Assembly (NCBI RefSeq): GCF_001544695.2 | Contig: NZ_FCOM02000001.1 | Span: 124,001-188,000 of the forward strand | From: Caballeronia arvi | GTDB taxonomy: Bacteria; Pseudomonadota; Gammaproteobacteria; Burkholderiales; Burkholderiaceae | Length of the DNA: 64,000 nucleotides | Direction: 5' to 3' | Shown: positions 35,977 through 44,873 of the stretch, in pieces | Numbering within the stretch: position 1 is the stretch's first letter | Layout: each line of letters starts with the position of its first letter | The notes under the pieces: generated by a model | What the model saw: only the letters and a program-made list of their open reading frames with translations | Database searches by the model: none | Told to the model about the DNA's origin: nothing | Program-made: the position numbers and the translations under genes

Positions 35977-36981
35977 ATGCCCCGCTATCTCGACGACGAC
36001 CAACGCCAGGAACTCCAGCGCCGACGCGAAACCTTCGGCTGGCGCAGCGAATGGCCGACGTGGGCGGTGATCGTCGCGATTTACGGCGGCTGGTTCGGCG
36101 TCGCGCTCAATGCGCGCACGCTCGGGCTCGTTCCGGCCGTCGCGTTGCTCGCGGTGCTGTCGTGCTGGTACATGTCGTTGCAGCACGAACTGATTCACGC
36201 GCATCCGACGCGCTGGCCGCTCGTCAACATGCTCTTCGGCCTGGCGCCGCTCGCGGTGTGGTTTCCGTACGAGGTCTATCGCGATTCGCATCTGCGTCAT
36301 CACGACGACGCACATCTCACCGAGCCCGGCCGCGATCCCGAAAGCTACTACGTGACGCCCGGGCAATGGGCGAACGCCGGTCCCGTATTGCGCGCCGCGC
36401 TCGCCGCGCGCAATACGTTCGCGGGACGCATGCTCATCGGGCCGTGGTTCTCGATCGCGGCGTCGTGGCGGGAAGCGGCGCAGGCCATAGCTGAAGGACG
36501 CTGGCGGATCGTCGCCAGCTGGGCCGTGCATCTCGCGTCGCTAGTGCTGCTCGCGGGCTGGCTCGAATCCCGATGCGGCATTCCATGGCGCGCGTTCGTG
36601 TTCGGCGGCGGTTATGTGTCGCTCGCGCTGGCGTCGGTGCGCTCGTTCCAGGAGCATCGCGCGGCGGAGCGCCCGAGCGAACGCACGGTCGTCAACGAAG
36701 CCGCGTGGCCGTGGCGTCTGCTTTTTCTCAACAACAACTATCATGCCGTGCATCACGATCTGCCCGGCGTGCCGTGGTTCGCGCTCGGCGTTATCTATGC
36801 GCGCCGGCGCGACGCGTATCGCGCGAGCAATGGCGGCTTCGTCGTGCGCGGATACGGCGAATGGGCGCGCCGCCATGCGTTCGCGCAAGGCGCCGGGCCG
36901 GTGCATCCGTTCGCGGCGCCGAATTCGCCCGCCGATCGTCGCGTCGCGCAGAGCGGCGATGCCGCCCGCCTCGCGAGCTGA
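35977..36981 (+). CDS. Membrane fatty acid desaturase
   Basis: From the ATG at 35977 (a GTG nine bases earlier is also possible; neither has a strong ribosome site) the product is 334 residues. The three histidine boxes of the di-iron desaturases are present: H70-ELI-H-A-H76, H105-LRHH109 and H256-AVHH260 (NNNYHAVHHDLPGVPW). Hydrophobic helices lie between them. It should insert a double bond or hydroxyl into lipid acyl chains or a similar substrate in the inner membrane. The PhnD-like gene follows after 25 nt and may be co-transcribed. Confidence 0.88.
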   Translation: MPRYLDDDQRQELQRRRETFGWRSEWPTWAVIVAIYGGWFGVALNARTLGLVPAVALLAVLSCWYMSLQHELIHAHPTRWPLVNMLFGLAPLAVWFPYEVYRDSHLRHHDDAHLTEPGRDPESYYVTPGQWANAGPVLRAALAARNTFAGRMLIGPWFSIAASWREAAQAIAEGRWRIVASWAVHLASLVLLAGWLESRCGIPWRAFVFGGGYVSLALASVRSFQEHRAAERPSERTVVNEAAWPWRLLFLNNNYHAVHHDLPGVPWFALGVIYARRRDAYRASNGGFVVRGYGEWARRHAFAQGAGPVHPFAAPNSPADRRVAQSGDAARLAS

Positions 36982-37006
36982 CGCGCCGACCTGTACGATT
37001 CGACGC

Positions 37007-37819
37007 ATGCACTGGATCGCCGCCCTGCCGATGTACAACGTCACGCCCGCGCTCGCCGCGGACTGGCGCACGCTGCTCGCGCACGTCCGTGAGCAGCTCG
37101 CGAACTGGCTGAGCGCGCGCGGCGATACGCTCGACATCGTCGATCCGGGTCCGGATCTCACCGCGTTCTGGCTGCGCGACGACGTGCTGTTGTCGCAGAC
37201 CTGCGGCTATCCGCTCGTGCACGCGCTCGCGGATCGCGTGCGGCTCGTCGCCGCGCCCGACTTCGACGCGCCCGGCTGCGAGAACGGCGCGTATCGCAGC
37301 GTGATCGTCGCGGGGGCGCATGTCGCGGCGCAATCGATCGAAGCCTGCCGCGGCCTGCGCGCTGTCTACAACGACGACGATTCCAACAGCGGCATGAACC
37401 TCTTCCGCCACGCGGTGGCGCCATTCGCGCACGACGGACGGTTTTTCGCGTCCGCGACAAAAACCGGCGCGCATCTCGCGTCGCTGCGCGCGCTCGCGGA
37501 ACAGCGCGCGGATGTCGCGGCGATAGATTGCGTCACGTTTTCATTTGCACAAGCGCATCTGTCGGAACTGGCGGAGTGTGTGCGCGTGATCGGCATGACG
37601 GCCAGGGCAGCCGCGCTGCCGTTCATCGCGTCGGCGCGCGTGCCGCACGATGACGTCGACACGCTTTTTCAGGCACTCGCGCATGCGCTCGATCGCGATG
37701 CGCCGCTTGCCCGCCGGCTTCGGCTCAAGCGTCTCGTCAAGCGCTCGCTCGCGGACTACGCTCCGATCCTCGGCTTGGAACGCGAAGCGATATCGCAGGG
37801 CTATCCGCGGCTCGCCTGA
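37007..37819 (+). CDS. PhnD-like substrate-binding domain protein without signal peptide
   Basis: The 270-residue protein starts at MHWIAALPMYNV and has no export signal. The fold resembles phosphate/phosphonate ABC binding proteins: QTCGYPLVHALADRVRLVA, GAYRSVIVAG, YNDDDSNSGMNLFRHA (the ligand loop counterpart of S-x-SG) and VAAIDCVTFSFAQ. PhnD proteins normally act in the periplasm. A cytoplasmic copy with no transporter genes nearby is more likely a ligand sensor or enzyme-like derivative. It follows the desaturase by 25 nt. Confidence 0.78.
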   Translation: MHWIAALPMYNVTPALAADWRTLLAHVREQLANWLSARGDTLDIVDPGPDLTAFWLRDDVLLSQTCGYPLVHALADRVRLVAAPDFDAPGCENGAYRSVIVAGAHVAAQSIEACRGLRAVYNDDDSNSGMNLFRHAVAPFAHDGRFFASATKTGAHLASLRALAEQRADVAAIDCVTFSFAQAHLSELAECVRVIGMTARAAALPFIASARVPHDDVDTLFQALAHALDRDAPLARRLRLKRLVKRSLADYAPILGLEREAISQGYPRLA

Positions 37820-37921
37820 CCGATCCGGCAGATTTCCCGGAGTTTCGGCACAATCGGCCTTTTCAGCGCGTGGCTCGCGGCGCACAGGCATCGCGCATTG
37901 CCACGTCTTCGGAAAGCCGCA

Positions 37922-38917
37922 ATGATCCCCTTCTCGCTACTCGACCTTTCTCCGGTTCCGCTCGGCTCGACACCGGCCGACGCCTTCGCCCATTCGCTCG
38001 ATCTCGCCCGCCACGCCGAGCGCTGGGGCTATCTGCGCTACTGGCTCGCCGAGCATCACAACATGACGGGCATCGCCAGCGCGGCGACGGCCGTCGTGAT
38101 CGGCCATATCGCGGCGGGCACGACGACGATCCGCGTCGGCTCCGGCGGCATCATGCTGCCGAATCACGCGCCGCTCGTGATCGCCGAGCAGTTCGGCACG
38201 CTCGCGTCGCTGTTTCCCGGGCGTATCGATCTCGGGCTCGGCCGCGCGCCCGGCACCGATCAGACCACCGCGCGAGCGCTGCGCCGCGATCTGCAAGGCA
38301 GCGCCGAATCGTTTCCCGATGACGTCGTCGAGTTGCAACGCTATTTCGCCGATCCCGTCGCAGGCCAGCGCGTGCGCGCGGTGCCCGGCGCGGGCCTCAA
38401 TGTGCCGATCTGGCTGCTCGGCTCGTCGCTGTTCTCCGCGCAGCTCGCGGCCGCGCTCGGGCTGCCGTTCGCGTTTGCATCGCATTTCGCGCCGGATTAT
38501 CTGCTGACCGCGCTCGAGGTCTACCGCGCGCAGTTCCGGCCCTCCGCGGCCCTGAAAAAGCCCTACGCGATGGTCGGCGTGAACGTCTTCGCCGCCGATA
38601 CCGCCGACGAAGCGCGTTTTCTTTTCACGTCGCTGCAACAGCAGTTCATCAATCTGCGCCGCGGCACGCCCGGCCAGTTGCCGCCGCCTACCGGAAACAT
38701 CGCGTGGACGGATGCGGAGCGCGCGGGCGTCGAACATTCGCTCGCGTGCTCCGTCGTCGGCGATCCGGCCGATGTCGAAGCCGGCCTGCGCTCGGTGATC
38801 GCGCAGACCCAGGCCGACGAACTCATCGTCACCGCGCAGATCTTCGACCACCGGGCGCGCCTGCGCTCGTTCGAGATCACGAGCCAGGCGCGCGACGCGA
38901 TCGGCAGGGACGCCTGA
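37922..38917 (+). CDS. LLM-class flavin-dependent monooxygenase
   Basis: The 331-residue protein begins [15 protein letters not shown], typical of the YhbW/MsnO8-like subgroup of luciferase-like enzymes. [40 protein letters not shown] and [15 protein letters not shown] are the conserved TIM-barrel blocks. It should use FMNH2, supplied by a separate reductase, to oxidise a small substrate with oxygen. The substrate is unknown. An in-frame start at 37898 lacks a ribosome site. It stands alone, about 100 nt after the PhnD-like gene. Confidence 0.9.
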   Translation: MIPFSLLDLSPVPLGSTPADAFAHSLDLARHAERWGYLRYWLAEHHNMTGIASAATAVVIGHIAAGTTTIRVGSGGIMLPNHAPLVIAEQFGTLASLFPGRIDLGLGRAPGTDQTTARALRRDLQGSAESFPDDVVELQRYFADPVAGQRVRAVPGAGLNVPIWLLGSSLFSAQLAAALGLPFAFASHFAPDYLLTALEVYRAQFRPSAALKKPYAMVGVNVFAADTADEARFLFTSLQQQFINLRRGTPGQLPPPTGNIAWTDAERAGVEHSLACSVVGDPADVEAGLRSVIAQTQADELIVTAQIFDHRARLRSFEITSQARDAIGRDA

Positions 38918-39132
38918 AGAAATTTGGGGTCGCAAGCCCCCCCAAGTTCGACGCTGGACGCGCGCGCTTTCGACAGGCAATAATGAGATACCGGAGAACG
39001 GCGCGGGCCGCGCCGTCCTTCGCGTCGCTTCATTCGCCAGGCTGAAACCTCTCGCAGCGCGCCCGAATTTCGTGCACGCCGGGGGACGGCGCGGCGACAC
39101 AACAACAACGACGTCGCAAGACGGGAGGAAGA

Positions 39133-39384
39133 ATGTCGATGCCGAGAAGCGCCGCCACCGGCGCCATGACGCTCCTGACGGAATACGACGAAGCCAGCGG
39201 ACAGGAAGTGCGTTCGCTGCGCCTCGAACCCGCGGCGGACGGCAAAGCCGTACTGCTGATTGAAATCGACGAGCGCAAACCCGGCATTCACCGCGAAGTG
39301 CGTTATGAAATTACGCCTGCGGAACTGATTGCCGCCATTCGCGCCCACGGTGCGGAATTACCAGGGGAACAACATAGCCGTTAA
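39133..39384 (+). CDS. Small conserved acidic protein of unknown function
   Basis: GGGAGGAAGA runs into the ATG at 39133, a strong ribosome site. The 83-residue product is soluble and beta-alpha in character: MTLLTEYDEASGQEVRSLRL, KAVLLIEIDERKPG, HREVRYEITPAELIAAIRAHG. No signal peptide, metal site or known domain was recognised. It lies 215 nt after the monooxygenase, in a region of small genes. Confidence 0.6.
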   Translation: MSMPRSAATGAMTLLTEYDEASGQEVRSLRLEPAADGKAVLLIEIDERKPGIHREVRYEITPAELIAAIRAHGAELPGEQHSR

Positions 39385-39751
39385 AACGATTTAACAGTTG
39401 CCGAAGGCAGCATACAATGGAGTTAAGCGAGGTTTTCGGCCGCCATGCTGCATCGGCGGCTCTGCTTCGCGTCCGCTTCGTGGCTCCCCGTCTTGACTTT
39501 CCGCGCGTTTGCGTTCCGCGCATCCGTCACGGCGATGCCCGGGCGGGCGAACGTTCGCATTGGGGCAATGTCGGCATTAAAGGCAAAGTCACCGGGCGAA
39601 TTAATAGGTGTGCGGTAAATACACTAATTGACGTGAGGCAGGCCCTGCGTCACGCTTCATAAAACACATATATTCAAGTCATCGAACCGCCCCGGTCCGC
39701 GCGGGGTATCGGTTCGCCCTCTGAAAATCAAAAAGCTGAATCAGGAAAGCC
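39385..39751. other. 367-nt AT-richer gap before the H-NS-like gene
   Basis: No gene is supported. A near-perfect hairpin CGTGAGGCAGG (39632-39642) / CCTGCGTCACG (39644-39654) with one mismatch follows an AT-rich run (AATTAATAGGTG to ACACTAATTG, 39599-39630). Local AT-richness and dyads suggest the regulatory region of the H-NS-like gene. Confidence 0.45.
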
Positions 39752-40084
39752 GTGGACGAAAGAAAGCGAGACAGCATCATTGCGTATCTGCGCAGCCGAA
39801 TGGCTGAGTTCGGCATTACGGAAAGAGCGTTGGCCGAAGCATTGGCCGAAGCGCCGGCGGCGGCGGCCCCGCCGCCCTCCTTCACCAAGACCAACGGGAC
39901 GCATGGCGCGCTGAAAACCAAGCGGCCGATGCCGCAATTGCCTTCCCTGCCCAATTCGGCGGGAGGCGCCGTGCCGATCTTCCGCAATGCGAGTGGCGAC
40001 ACGTGGGACGGCCTCGGCGATATGCCCGAGTGGCTCAAGCGAGCGGTGCACGCGGGTCAGGACATCGAGTTTTATCGCGTTTGA
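39752..40084 (+). CDS. H-NS-like nucleoid protein with degenerate DNA-binding loop
   Basis: A GTG start (39752) follows AGGAAAG. The 110-residue product has an N-terminal helical region (RKRDSIIAYLRSRMAEFGIT and an alanine-rich stretch), a proline-rich basic linker and a C-terminal domain IFRNASGDTWDGLGDMPEWL (76-95). This aligns with the H-NS-family C-terminal pattern Y-R-(N/D)-x4-TW-(S/N)GRGRxPxW. The arginines of the GRGR loop that enter the DNA minor groove are replaced by L and D, so DNA binding may be weak or altered. It could act as an H-NS modulator (inference). Confidence 0.68.
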   Translation: MDERKRDSIIAYLRSRMAEFGITERALAEALAEAPAAAAPPPSFTKTNGTHGALKTKRPMPQLPSLPNSAGGAVPIFRNASGDTWDGLGDMPEWLKRAVHAGQDIEFYRV

Positions 40085-40419
40085 ACGCCGTTGCAGTTCG
40101 CCTGGGCCCCAGCAAACAATGAGTCGGCGTGCGCTGCGCATTGCATAGGACACGCGCCCGAAACGGACGCGTGCGGCATTGCGCGCCGCGCATCGTCCGC
40201 GCGTCGCCGGGAGCGCGTCGATTGCCTATCGGCAGCGTTCATAGGCAATTCACTTCGATTTATCAAGCCCAAAAAATTTTCGCCGATGGTTGCCCATCGT
40301 GCCCGAAAACGTTTATTGGTACATCCCTGTAAGCCGGCTCGTTTCACACGCCGCGCATCGACCTTACTTCAAGCACGCCCGATCAAGTCCCGCCGTCTCC
40401 ATTCGACAAGGGGGCACGC
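40085..40419. other. Gap with a 9-bp inverted repeat
   Basis: No gene is supported in these 335 nt. ATTGCCTAT (40221-40229) and ATAGGCAAT (40241-40249) form a perfect inverted repeat with an 11-nt spacer, followed by an AT-rich block (40250-40280) and a small hairpin CGATGG/CCATCG (40284-40299). Together these look like the control region of the small genes downstream. Confidence 0.5.
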
Positions 40420-40524
40420 ATGAACGCATACGGACGCCGCAACGTTGCACCCGCTGCTCGCGCGCACCGGCCGGAACACGGACGAGCGCCGGATGCCGAT
40501 TCCGGCTCGCAGTGCCGCGCCTGA
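40420..40524 (+). CDS. Possible 34-residue arginine-rich peptide
   Basis: ATG at 40420 follows a strong ribosome site (ACAAGGGGG, 5 nt upstream) and opens a 34-codon frame, MNAYGRRNVAPAARAHRPEH onward, ending at TGA 40522-40524. It lies 48 nt before the HTH gene and may be a leader peptide or a small basic protein. Only the ribosome site supports it. Confidence 0.35.
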   Translation: MNAYGRRNVAPAARAHRPEHGRAPDADSGSQCRA

Positions 40525-40572
40525 CGTGGCGGGCGGTTCGCACGTAATCCGAACCATCGAGCGGCGCGCGCG

Positions 40573-40977
40573 ATGCTCTCCCATCCGAAAACACTGCCGA
40601 GCGTGGTGCGACGCATGACGGCTGGGCGCATGTTGCTCGATGGCGCATCGGTCGAAGCGGTGGCCGACGCGTTGCATCTTTCGCTGCAGACGGTACGACG
40701 CTACAAGGCGATCGTCGCCGATGGCGGCCTCGACGCGCTCGCGAAGATGGGTGTCGGCGGACGCGCATCGGTGCTCGATCGCGACGCGCTCGACTGGATC
40801 GCCGCCGCGTTGCAGGGATCGGCGCGCGAGCACGGCTTCGAGAGCGCCACCTGGACCAACGCGCGCCTGCGCGAGCTGATCGAGCGGCGCTATGGCGTGC
40901 GTTACTCGCGTGTTTATATCTGGCAGATCGCCACGAATCTCGGGCTCGGTCATTTGCTGTCGAAGTCACGCCGCTGA
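40573..40977 (+). CDS. Orphan HTH protein related to IS630-type transposase N-terminal domains
   Basis: The 134-residue product has two helix-turn-helix units: SVEAVADALHLSLQTVRRYK (about residues 27-46) and a winged HTH near the C-terminus (ARLRELIERRYGVRYSRVYI). This is the arrangement of the DNA-binding N-terminal half of IS630/Tc1-type transposases. The stop codon at 40975-40977 comes directly after, and no DDE catalytic domain or terminal inverted repeats follow. It is therefore either a domesticated transposase fragment or an independent regulator. The upstream hairpin region may be its operator. Confidence 0.7.
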   Translation: MLSHPKTLPSVVRRMTAGRMLLDGASVEAVADALHLSLQTVRRYKAIVADGGLDALAKMGVGGRASVLDRDALDWIAAALQGSAREHGFESATWTNARLRELIERRYGVRYSRVYIWQIATNLGLGHLLSKSRR

Positions 40978-41030
40978 AGGCGCGGCGTTCACGCTCAACG
41001 AAGCGCTCTATACAGACAAGGAGGCAACGC

Positions 41031-41636
41031 ATGAATCGCTCGTCAACTCAACGGCCGCATCGCGCAATCAGGATCCTGGCGACGTGCGCGGCGCTCGCTT
41101 TCGGCGCGACAGGCAGCGCGTCGGCTCAGGACACGGCATCCGGCCCGCAGGCGCGCAGCGCGGCGGCCGTCGTGCAGGTGCAGGCGCGCGTGGTCGGCAT
41201 CGATCCGACGACCAACAGCGTATCGCTGCAAGGCCCGCAAGGGCGCGTCGCCGAAGTGGCGGTCAATCCGGAAATCGGCGACGTCAAGAAGTTGCAGCTC
41301 GGCGATATCGTCAACATCGACTACCGCGCCGCGCTGCTCATGCGCGTGTCGAAGGTGAAGTCGGACGGCATACGCCAGCGCATCGAAACCGACGCGGCGA
41401 TCCCGGCATCGGGCGGCGTGGCGGCGCAAGCGCGCGTCGTCGAGGTGATCGGGACCATCGAGCGCGTCGACACGAAGAAGCGGCGCGTGACCCTGCGCGG
41501 GCCGAGCCACACGGTGACGCTCGACGTCGCGCCGGACGTATCGCTCGCGGGGTTGAAGGCGGGTGACATGGTGCAGGCGCGGTTCGAGTCGGCGACCGCC
41601 GTGCAGGTGATGAGGAGCGGACAGTCGGTGAAGTGA
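41031..41636 (+). CDS. Exported protein with two similar beta-rich halves, function unknown
   Basis: AAGGAGG lies 7 nt before the ATG. The 201-residue product has a signal peptide (cleavage after SASA, about residue 32) and two related segments: VVQVQARVVGIDPTTNSVSL with GDIVNIDYRAALLMRV, and AQARVVEVIGTIERVDTKKR with GDMVQARFESATAVQV. The internal repeat suggests two copies of an OB- or SH3-like beta barrel in the periplasm. No enzyme motif is visible. It is followed by a strong terminator shared with the convergent ABC operon. Confidence 0.72.
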   Translation: MNRSSTQRPHRAIRILATCAALAFGATGSASAQDTASGPQARSAAAVVQVQARVVGIDPTTNSVSLQGPQGRVAEVAVNPEIGDVKKLQLGDIVNIDYRAALLMRVSKVKSDGIRQRIETDAAIPASGGVAAQARVVEVIGTIERVDTKKRRVTLRGPSHTVTLDVAPDVSLAGLKAGDMVQARFESATAVQVMRSGQSVK

Positions 41637-41682
41637 ACGGGCTCGGCCGAAGGCAGGCCGTTCCTGTTGCAACGCCACAAAG

Positions 41683-41708
41683 ACGAAACGCCCCGCAGGG
41701 CGTTTCGT
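41683..41708. terminator. Intrinsic terminator hairpin between convergent genes
   Basis: An 11-bp perfect stem ACGAAACGCCC / GGGCGTTTCGT closes a CGCA loop. It is followed by a pyrimidine run on the forward strand and lies between the exported-protein gene and the end of the rhamnose ABC operon, so it may serve both. Confidence 0.8.
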
Positions 41709-41739
41709 TCTCTCTCAGGTCTGTCGCGACCTCTTCACG

Positions 41740-42753
41740 TCAAAAGTTGAAGTTGTCGATATTCGCCGAATCGAACGTCGTCGGCGGTCCGAGAATCACT
41801 TCCCCGCTCTTGCCCACGGTGCGCTTGCCGAGCTTGCCCGCATCGAACGAATCGCCTTCCTTGCCGGTGATCGTCCCCGACGCTAGATTCGCCGCCGCGA
41901 ACGCCGCCAGATAACCCAACTGACCCGGGTCCCAAAGCTGGAACGCCTTGACCGTGCCGTTCTTCACGAACGCGCGCATCTGGTTCGGCGTGCCGAGCCC
42001 CGTCACGACGACCTTGCCCTTCGACGGCGAACTCGATATATAACGCGCCGCCGCCGCGATACCAACCGATGTCGGCGCGACGATGCCCTTCAGATTCGGA
42101 TACGCCTGAAGCAAGCCCTGCGTCTCGACGAACGACTTCTGATCGTCGTCGTTGCCGTAGGCGATTTTCACGAGCTTCATCTTCGAATACTCGGGCTTCT
42201 TCAGTTCCTCCTGCATCCATTTGATCCACGTGTTCTGATTCGTCGCGTTCGGCGTCGCGGAAAGAATCGCGAACTCGCCCTCGCCGCCGATCAGCTTCGA
42301 CAGCAGTTGAATCTGCCCGCGCCCGATCGCTTCCGAGTCGGCCTGATTGACGAAGATCTGCCGCCCGTCCGGCGCTGTATCCGAGTCGAAGGTGACGACC
42401 TTGATGCCCTGCGACATCGCCTTCTTCAGATACGGCACGACCGCGTTCGCATCGTTGGCCGCGATCACGATCGCGTTCTGCCGCTGCGTGATGAGCGTGT
42501 TGATATAGCTCACCTGCGACGACGCGCCCGCATCCGATGGCCCCACGACCTTGCCGTCGCCTTTCATCTCCTTGATCGCGGCCATGCCGCCGTCGTCGGC
42601 GATCACTTCGTAAGGGTTGTTGATCTGCTTCGGCAGGAACGCGATCTTCAGGCCGCTCTTGATATCCGCGGCGCTTGCCGTCAGCGCGACAGTCGCGGCG
42701 AGAAAGGCCGCCGCCAGCGCCGGGCCGCGCATGAATCGAATGGGCTTCTTCAT
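41740..42753 (-). CDS. rhaS: Rhamnose-type sugar ABC transporter, substrate-binding protein
   Basis: AGGAGA upstream places the start at MKKPIRFMRG (42753). The 337-residue protein has a signal peptide ending ASA-AD and a periplasmic-binding type 1 fold (KIAFLPKQINNPYEVIADD, IVIAANDANAVVPYLKKA, VVTFDSDTAPDGRQIFVNQ). This follows the rhamnose-binding RhaS of the CUT2 class. It delivers the sugar to the permease pair encoded upstream. The gap to the preceding permease gene (79 nt) is longer than elsewhere in the operon, leaving room for a separate ribosome site or processing hairpin. The rhamnose assignment rests on RhaM and the catabolic genes. Confidence 0.88.
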   Translation of the reverse strand: MKKPIRFMRGPALAAAFLAATVALTASAADIKSGLKIAFLPKQINNPYEVIADDGGMAAIKEMKGDGKVVGPSDAGASSQVSYINTLITQRQNAIVIAANDANAVVPYLKKAMSQGIKVVTFDSDTAPDGRQIFVNQADSEAIGRGQIQLLSKLIGGEGEFAILSATPNATNQNTWIKWMQEELKKPEYSKMKLVKIAYGNDDDQKSFVETQGLLQAYPNLKGIVAPTSVGIAAAARYISSSPSKGKVVVTGLGTPNQMRAFVKNGTVKAFQLWDPGQLGYLAAFAAANLASGTITGKEGDSFDAGKLGKRTVGKSGEVILGPPTTFDSANIDNFNF

Positions 42754-42832
42754 GTCGTAAAGTCTCCTGTCATTGCGCGCGGGTTCCGGGCCCTTGCGCT
42801 GGTTTTTCAACATCAACGGACAACGTACTCAA

Positions 42833-43837
42833 TCAAAGCGCCCGCGCCATCAGACGCTTCTCGCGCGCCGCCCGCCAGCGCGCGACGAGATTCGGAATCA
42901 GCACCGACGAGAGCAACAGCGCGCCCGTCACGATCGTCAGCGTTTCGCTCGATACGTCCGCGAGCGTCAGTGCATTGCGCAACACGCCGATGATGACGAG
43001 CGACAGCAGCACGCCGATCATCGAGCCGCGTCCGCCGAAGATGCTCACGCCGCCGAACAGCACCGCCGCGATCACGGAAAGCTCGAAGCCTTCGCCGTTG
43101 TCGCCGCGCGCGCTCGTGAAGCGCAGCGTGTAGACGATGCCCGCGGCAGCGGCCATCGCGCCCGACATCATGAAGAGCTTCAGCTTCGTCTTTGCGACGT
43201 CGATGCCCGAAAATTGCGCGGCGGTCGGATTCGCGCCGATCGCGTAGAGGCTGCGGCCGAACGGCGTCGCCTGCAGAAGAATCGTGAAGACGATTGCGCC
43301 CGCGATGACCAGAACGAATGGCATCGGCAGGAAGCTGCCCGCGATCGTATCGATGCCGAAGGCCGTGTACGACGCGGGAAAATCCGCGATCGCCTGATCA
43401 CCGAGCAGCACGTAGGCGAGGCCGCGAAACAGCGCGAGCGTGCCGATCGTCACCGCGAGCGAAGGCAGATTGAAGCGCACGATCACGAGGCCGTTGAGCA
43501 GGCCCGCGAGCGTGCCGAACAGCAGCACGAGGACGATCACGAGCGGCATCGGCAAGCCCATGTGCCAGAGCACGCCCATCAGCGCACTCGACGCGCCGAG
43601 CACCGACGCCACTGACAGATCGATCTCCGCCGCGACGATGATGAGCGTCATCGGCAACGCGATCAGCGCGATCTCAGTGAAGTCCGCGAGCATGTTGGAG
43701 ATGTTCGCCGATGACAGGAACATCGGCGATAACACGCGTCCGCCGATCAGCGATACGACGAGCACGATGACGAGCATCGCTTCCCATTGCAGATGGCGGC
43801 GCTTCGCCGTAGACAAAGCGGAATCGGGTTTAGCCAT
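42833..43837 (-). CDS. rhaQ: Rhamnose ABC transporter permease
   Basis: The 334-residue protein is a CUT2 (ribose/rhamnose) permease with about ten membrane helices. It includes [25 protein letters not shown], the segment typical of this family, and GGVSIFGGRGSMIGVLLS, the loop that contacts the ATPase. It forms the membrane channel with the other permease, whose gene overlaps by 8 nt. Which of the two corresponds to RhaP or RhaQ is uncertain. Confidence 0.88.
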   Translation of the reverse strand: MAKPDSALSTAKRRHLQWEAMLVIVLVVSLIGGRVLSPMFLSSANISNMLADFTEIALIALPMTLIIVAAEIDLSVASVLGASSALMGVLWHMGLPMPLVIVLVLLFGTLAGLLNGLVIVRFNLPSLAVTIGTLALFRGLAYVLLGDQAIADFPASYTAFGIDTIAGSFLPMPFVLVIAGAIVFTILLQATPFGRSLYAIGANPTAAQFSGIDVAKTKLKLFMMSGAMAAAAGIVYTLRFTSARGDNGEGFELSVIAAVLFGGVSIFGGRGSMIGVLLSLVIIGVLRNALTLADVSSETLTIVTGALLLSSVLIPNLVARWRAAREKRLMARAL

Positions 43838-44873
43838 GATCGCGTTTCCTCATCATGCGGCGCGCGACGGAACGCGCGAGCAGGGTATCGAGCGCGATCG
43901 CCGCGACGATCAGCGCGCCTTGAATCGCCTGCTGCCAGAACGGCGACACGCGCAGCACCACCAGCGCGATGTTGATGACGCCGAGCACGAGCGCGCCGAG
44001 CGTCGCGCCCGCGATGGTGCCGACGCCGCCCGTGATCGCCACGCTGCCGACCACGGCCGCCGCGACCACTTGCAGCTCGATGCCCTTGGCCGTGCTGGCA
44101 TCGACGGTGCCAAAGCGCGCGAGCCACAGCACGCCGGCCAGTCCCGCGATCGCGCCGGACAGCAGGAAGCCGATCATCACGCGCCGGTCGACGCGAATGC
44201 CCGCGAGCCGTGCGGCTTCCGGATTCGAGCCGATCGCATAATGCTCGCGCCCGCCGCGATACTGCTTCAGATACACCGACAACGCGATCAGCACGACCAA
44301 AGCGATCAGCACGAGATTCGGCACGCCGAAGAGCGAGCCCGTCGCGATGGCCGCGAACGCATCGGGCAGGCTCGTCGCGTTGATCTGGCCGCCGTGGACC
44401 CAGGCGTAATCCGCGCCGCGCACGATATAGAGCGTCGATAACGTGGCGACGAGCGAAGGCACGCGCCCGAACGTCACCAGCGCGCCATTGAGAAAGCCGA
44501 TCACGAGCCCGACGCCGATGCCCGCGAGCATCGCGACGACAACCGGCATGTGCGGAAACATCACGAAGAGGCTGCCGACCGCATACGCGCTCACGCCGAC
44601 CACCGATGCGACGGACAAATCGATATGCCGCATCAGCATCACGATCATCATGCCCGCCGTCAGCAGGCCGATGATCGACACGTTGAGCAGCACGTCACGC
44701 AGATTCTGCAGATTGAGGAAGTCGGGTTTCACGGCAGCGGTCGCGCCGATCAGCACGAGCAGCACGATCAAAAGCGTCAGCTCGCGGCTCTTCGCGATCG
44801 ATACCGCGAGGCTTTCGCGTTTCGTTTCGGCGGCGTGCATCGCGGGTAGCGTCGGAGAATGTCGTGTCATCAT
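43830..44873 (-). CDS. rhaP: Rhamnose ABC transporter permease
   Basis: The start at 44873 lies in an ATGA overlap with the stop of the ATPase gene; a second methionine follows immediately. The 347-residue CUT2 permease has the family segment [19 protein letters not shown] and the ATPase-contact loop [17 protein letters not shown]. It pairs with the next permease, whose start overlaps its end by 8 nt. The tight overlaps indicate stoichiometric, coupled synthesis of the complex. Confidence 0.88.
   Translation of the reverse strand: MMTRHSPTLPAMHAAETKRESLAVSIAKSRELTLLIVLLVLIGATAAVKPDFLNLQNLRDVLLNVSIIGLLTAGMMIVMLMRHIDLSVASVVGVSAYAVGSLFVMFPHMPVVVAMLAGIGVGLVIGFLNGALVTFGRVPSLVATLSTLYIVRGADYAWVHGGQINATSLPDAFAAIATGSLFGVPNLVLIALVVLIALSVYLKQYRGGREHYAIGSNPEAARLAGIRVDRRVMIGFLLSGAIAGLAGVLWLARFGTVDASTAKGIELQVVAAAVVGSVAITGGVGTIAGATLGALVLGVINIALVVLRVSPFWQQAIQGALIVAAIALDTLLARSVARRMMRKRDHG

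Noticed and set aside
40573..40977. A complete insertion sequence of the IS630 group
   Set aside because: Only the HTH half is present; there is no DDE domain, no TA target duplication and no terminal inverted repeats around it.
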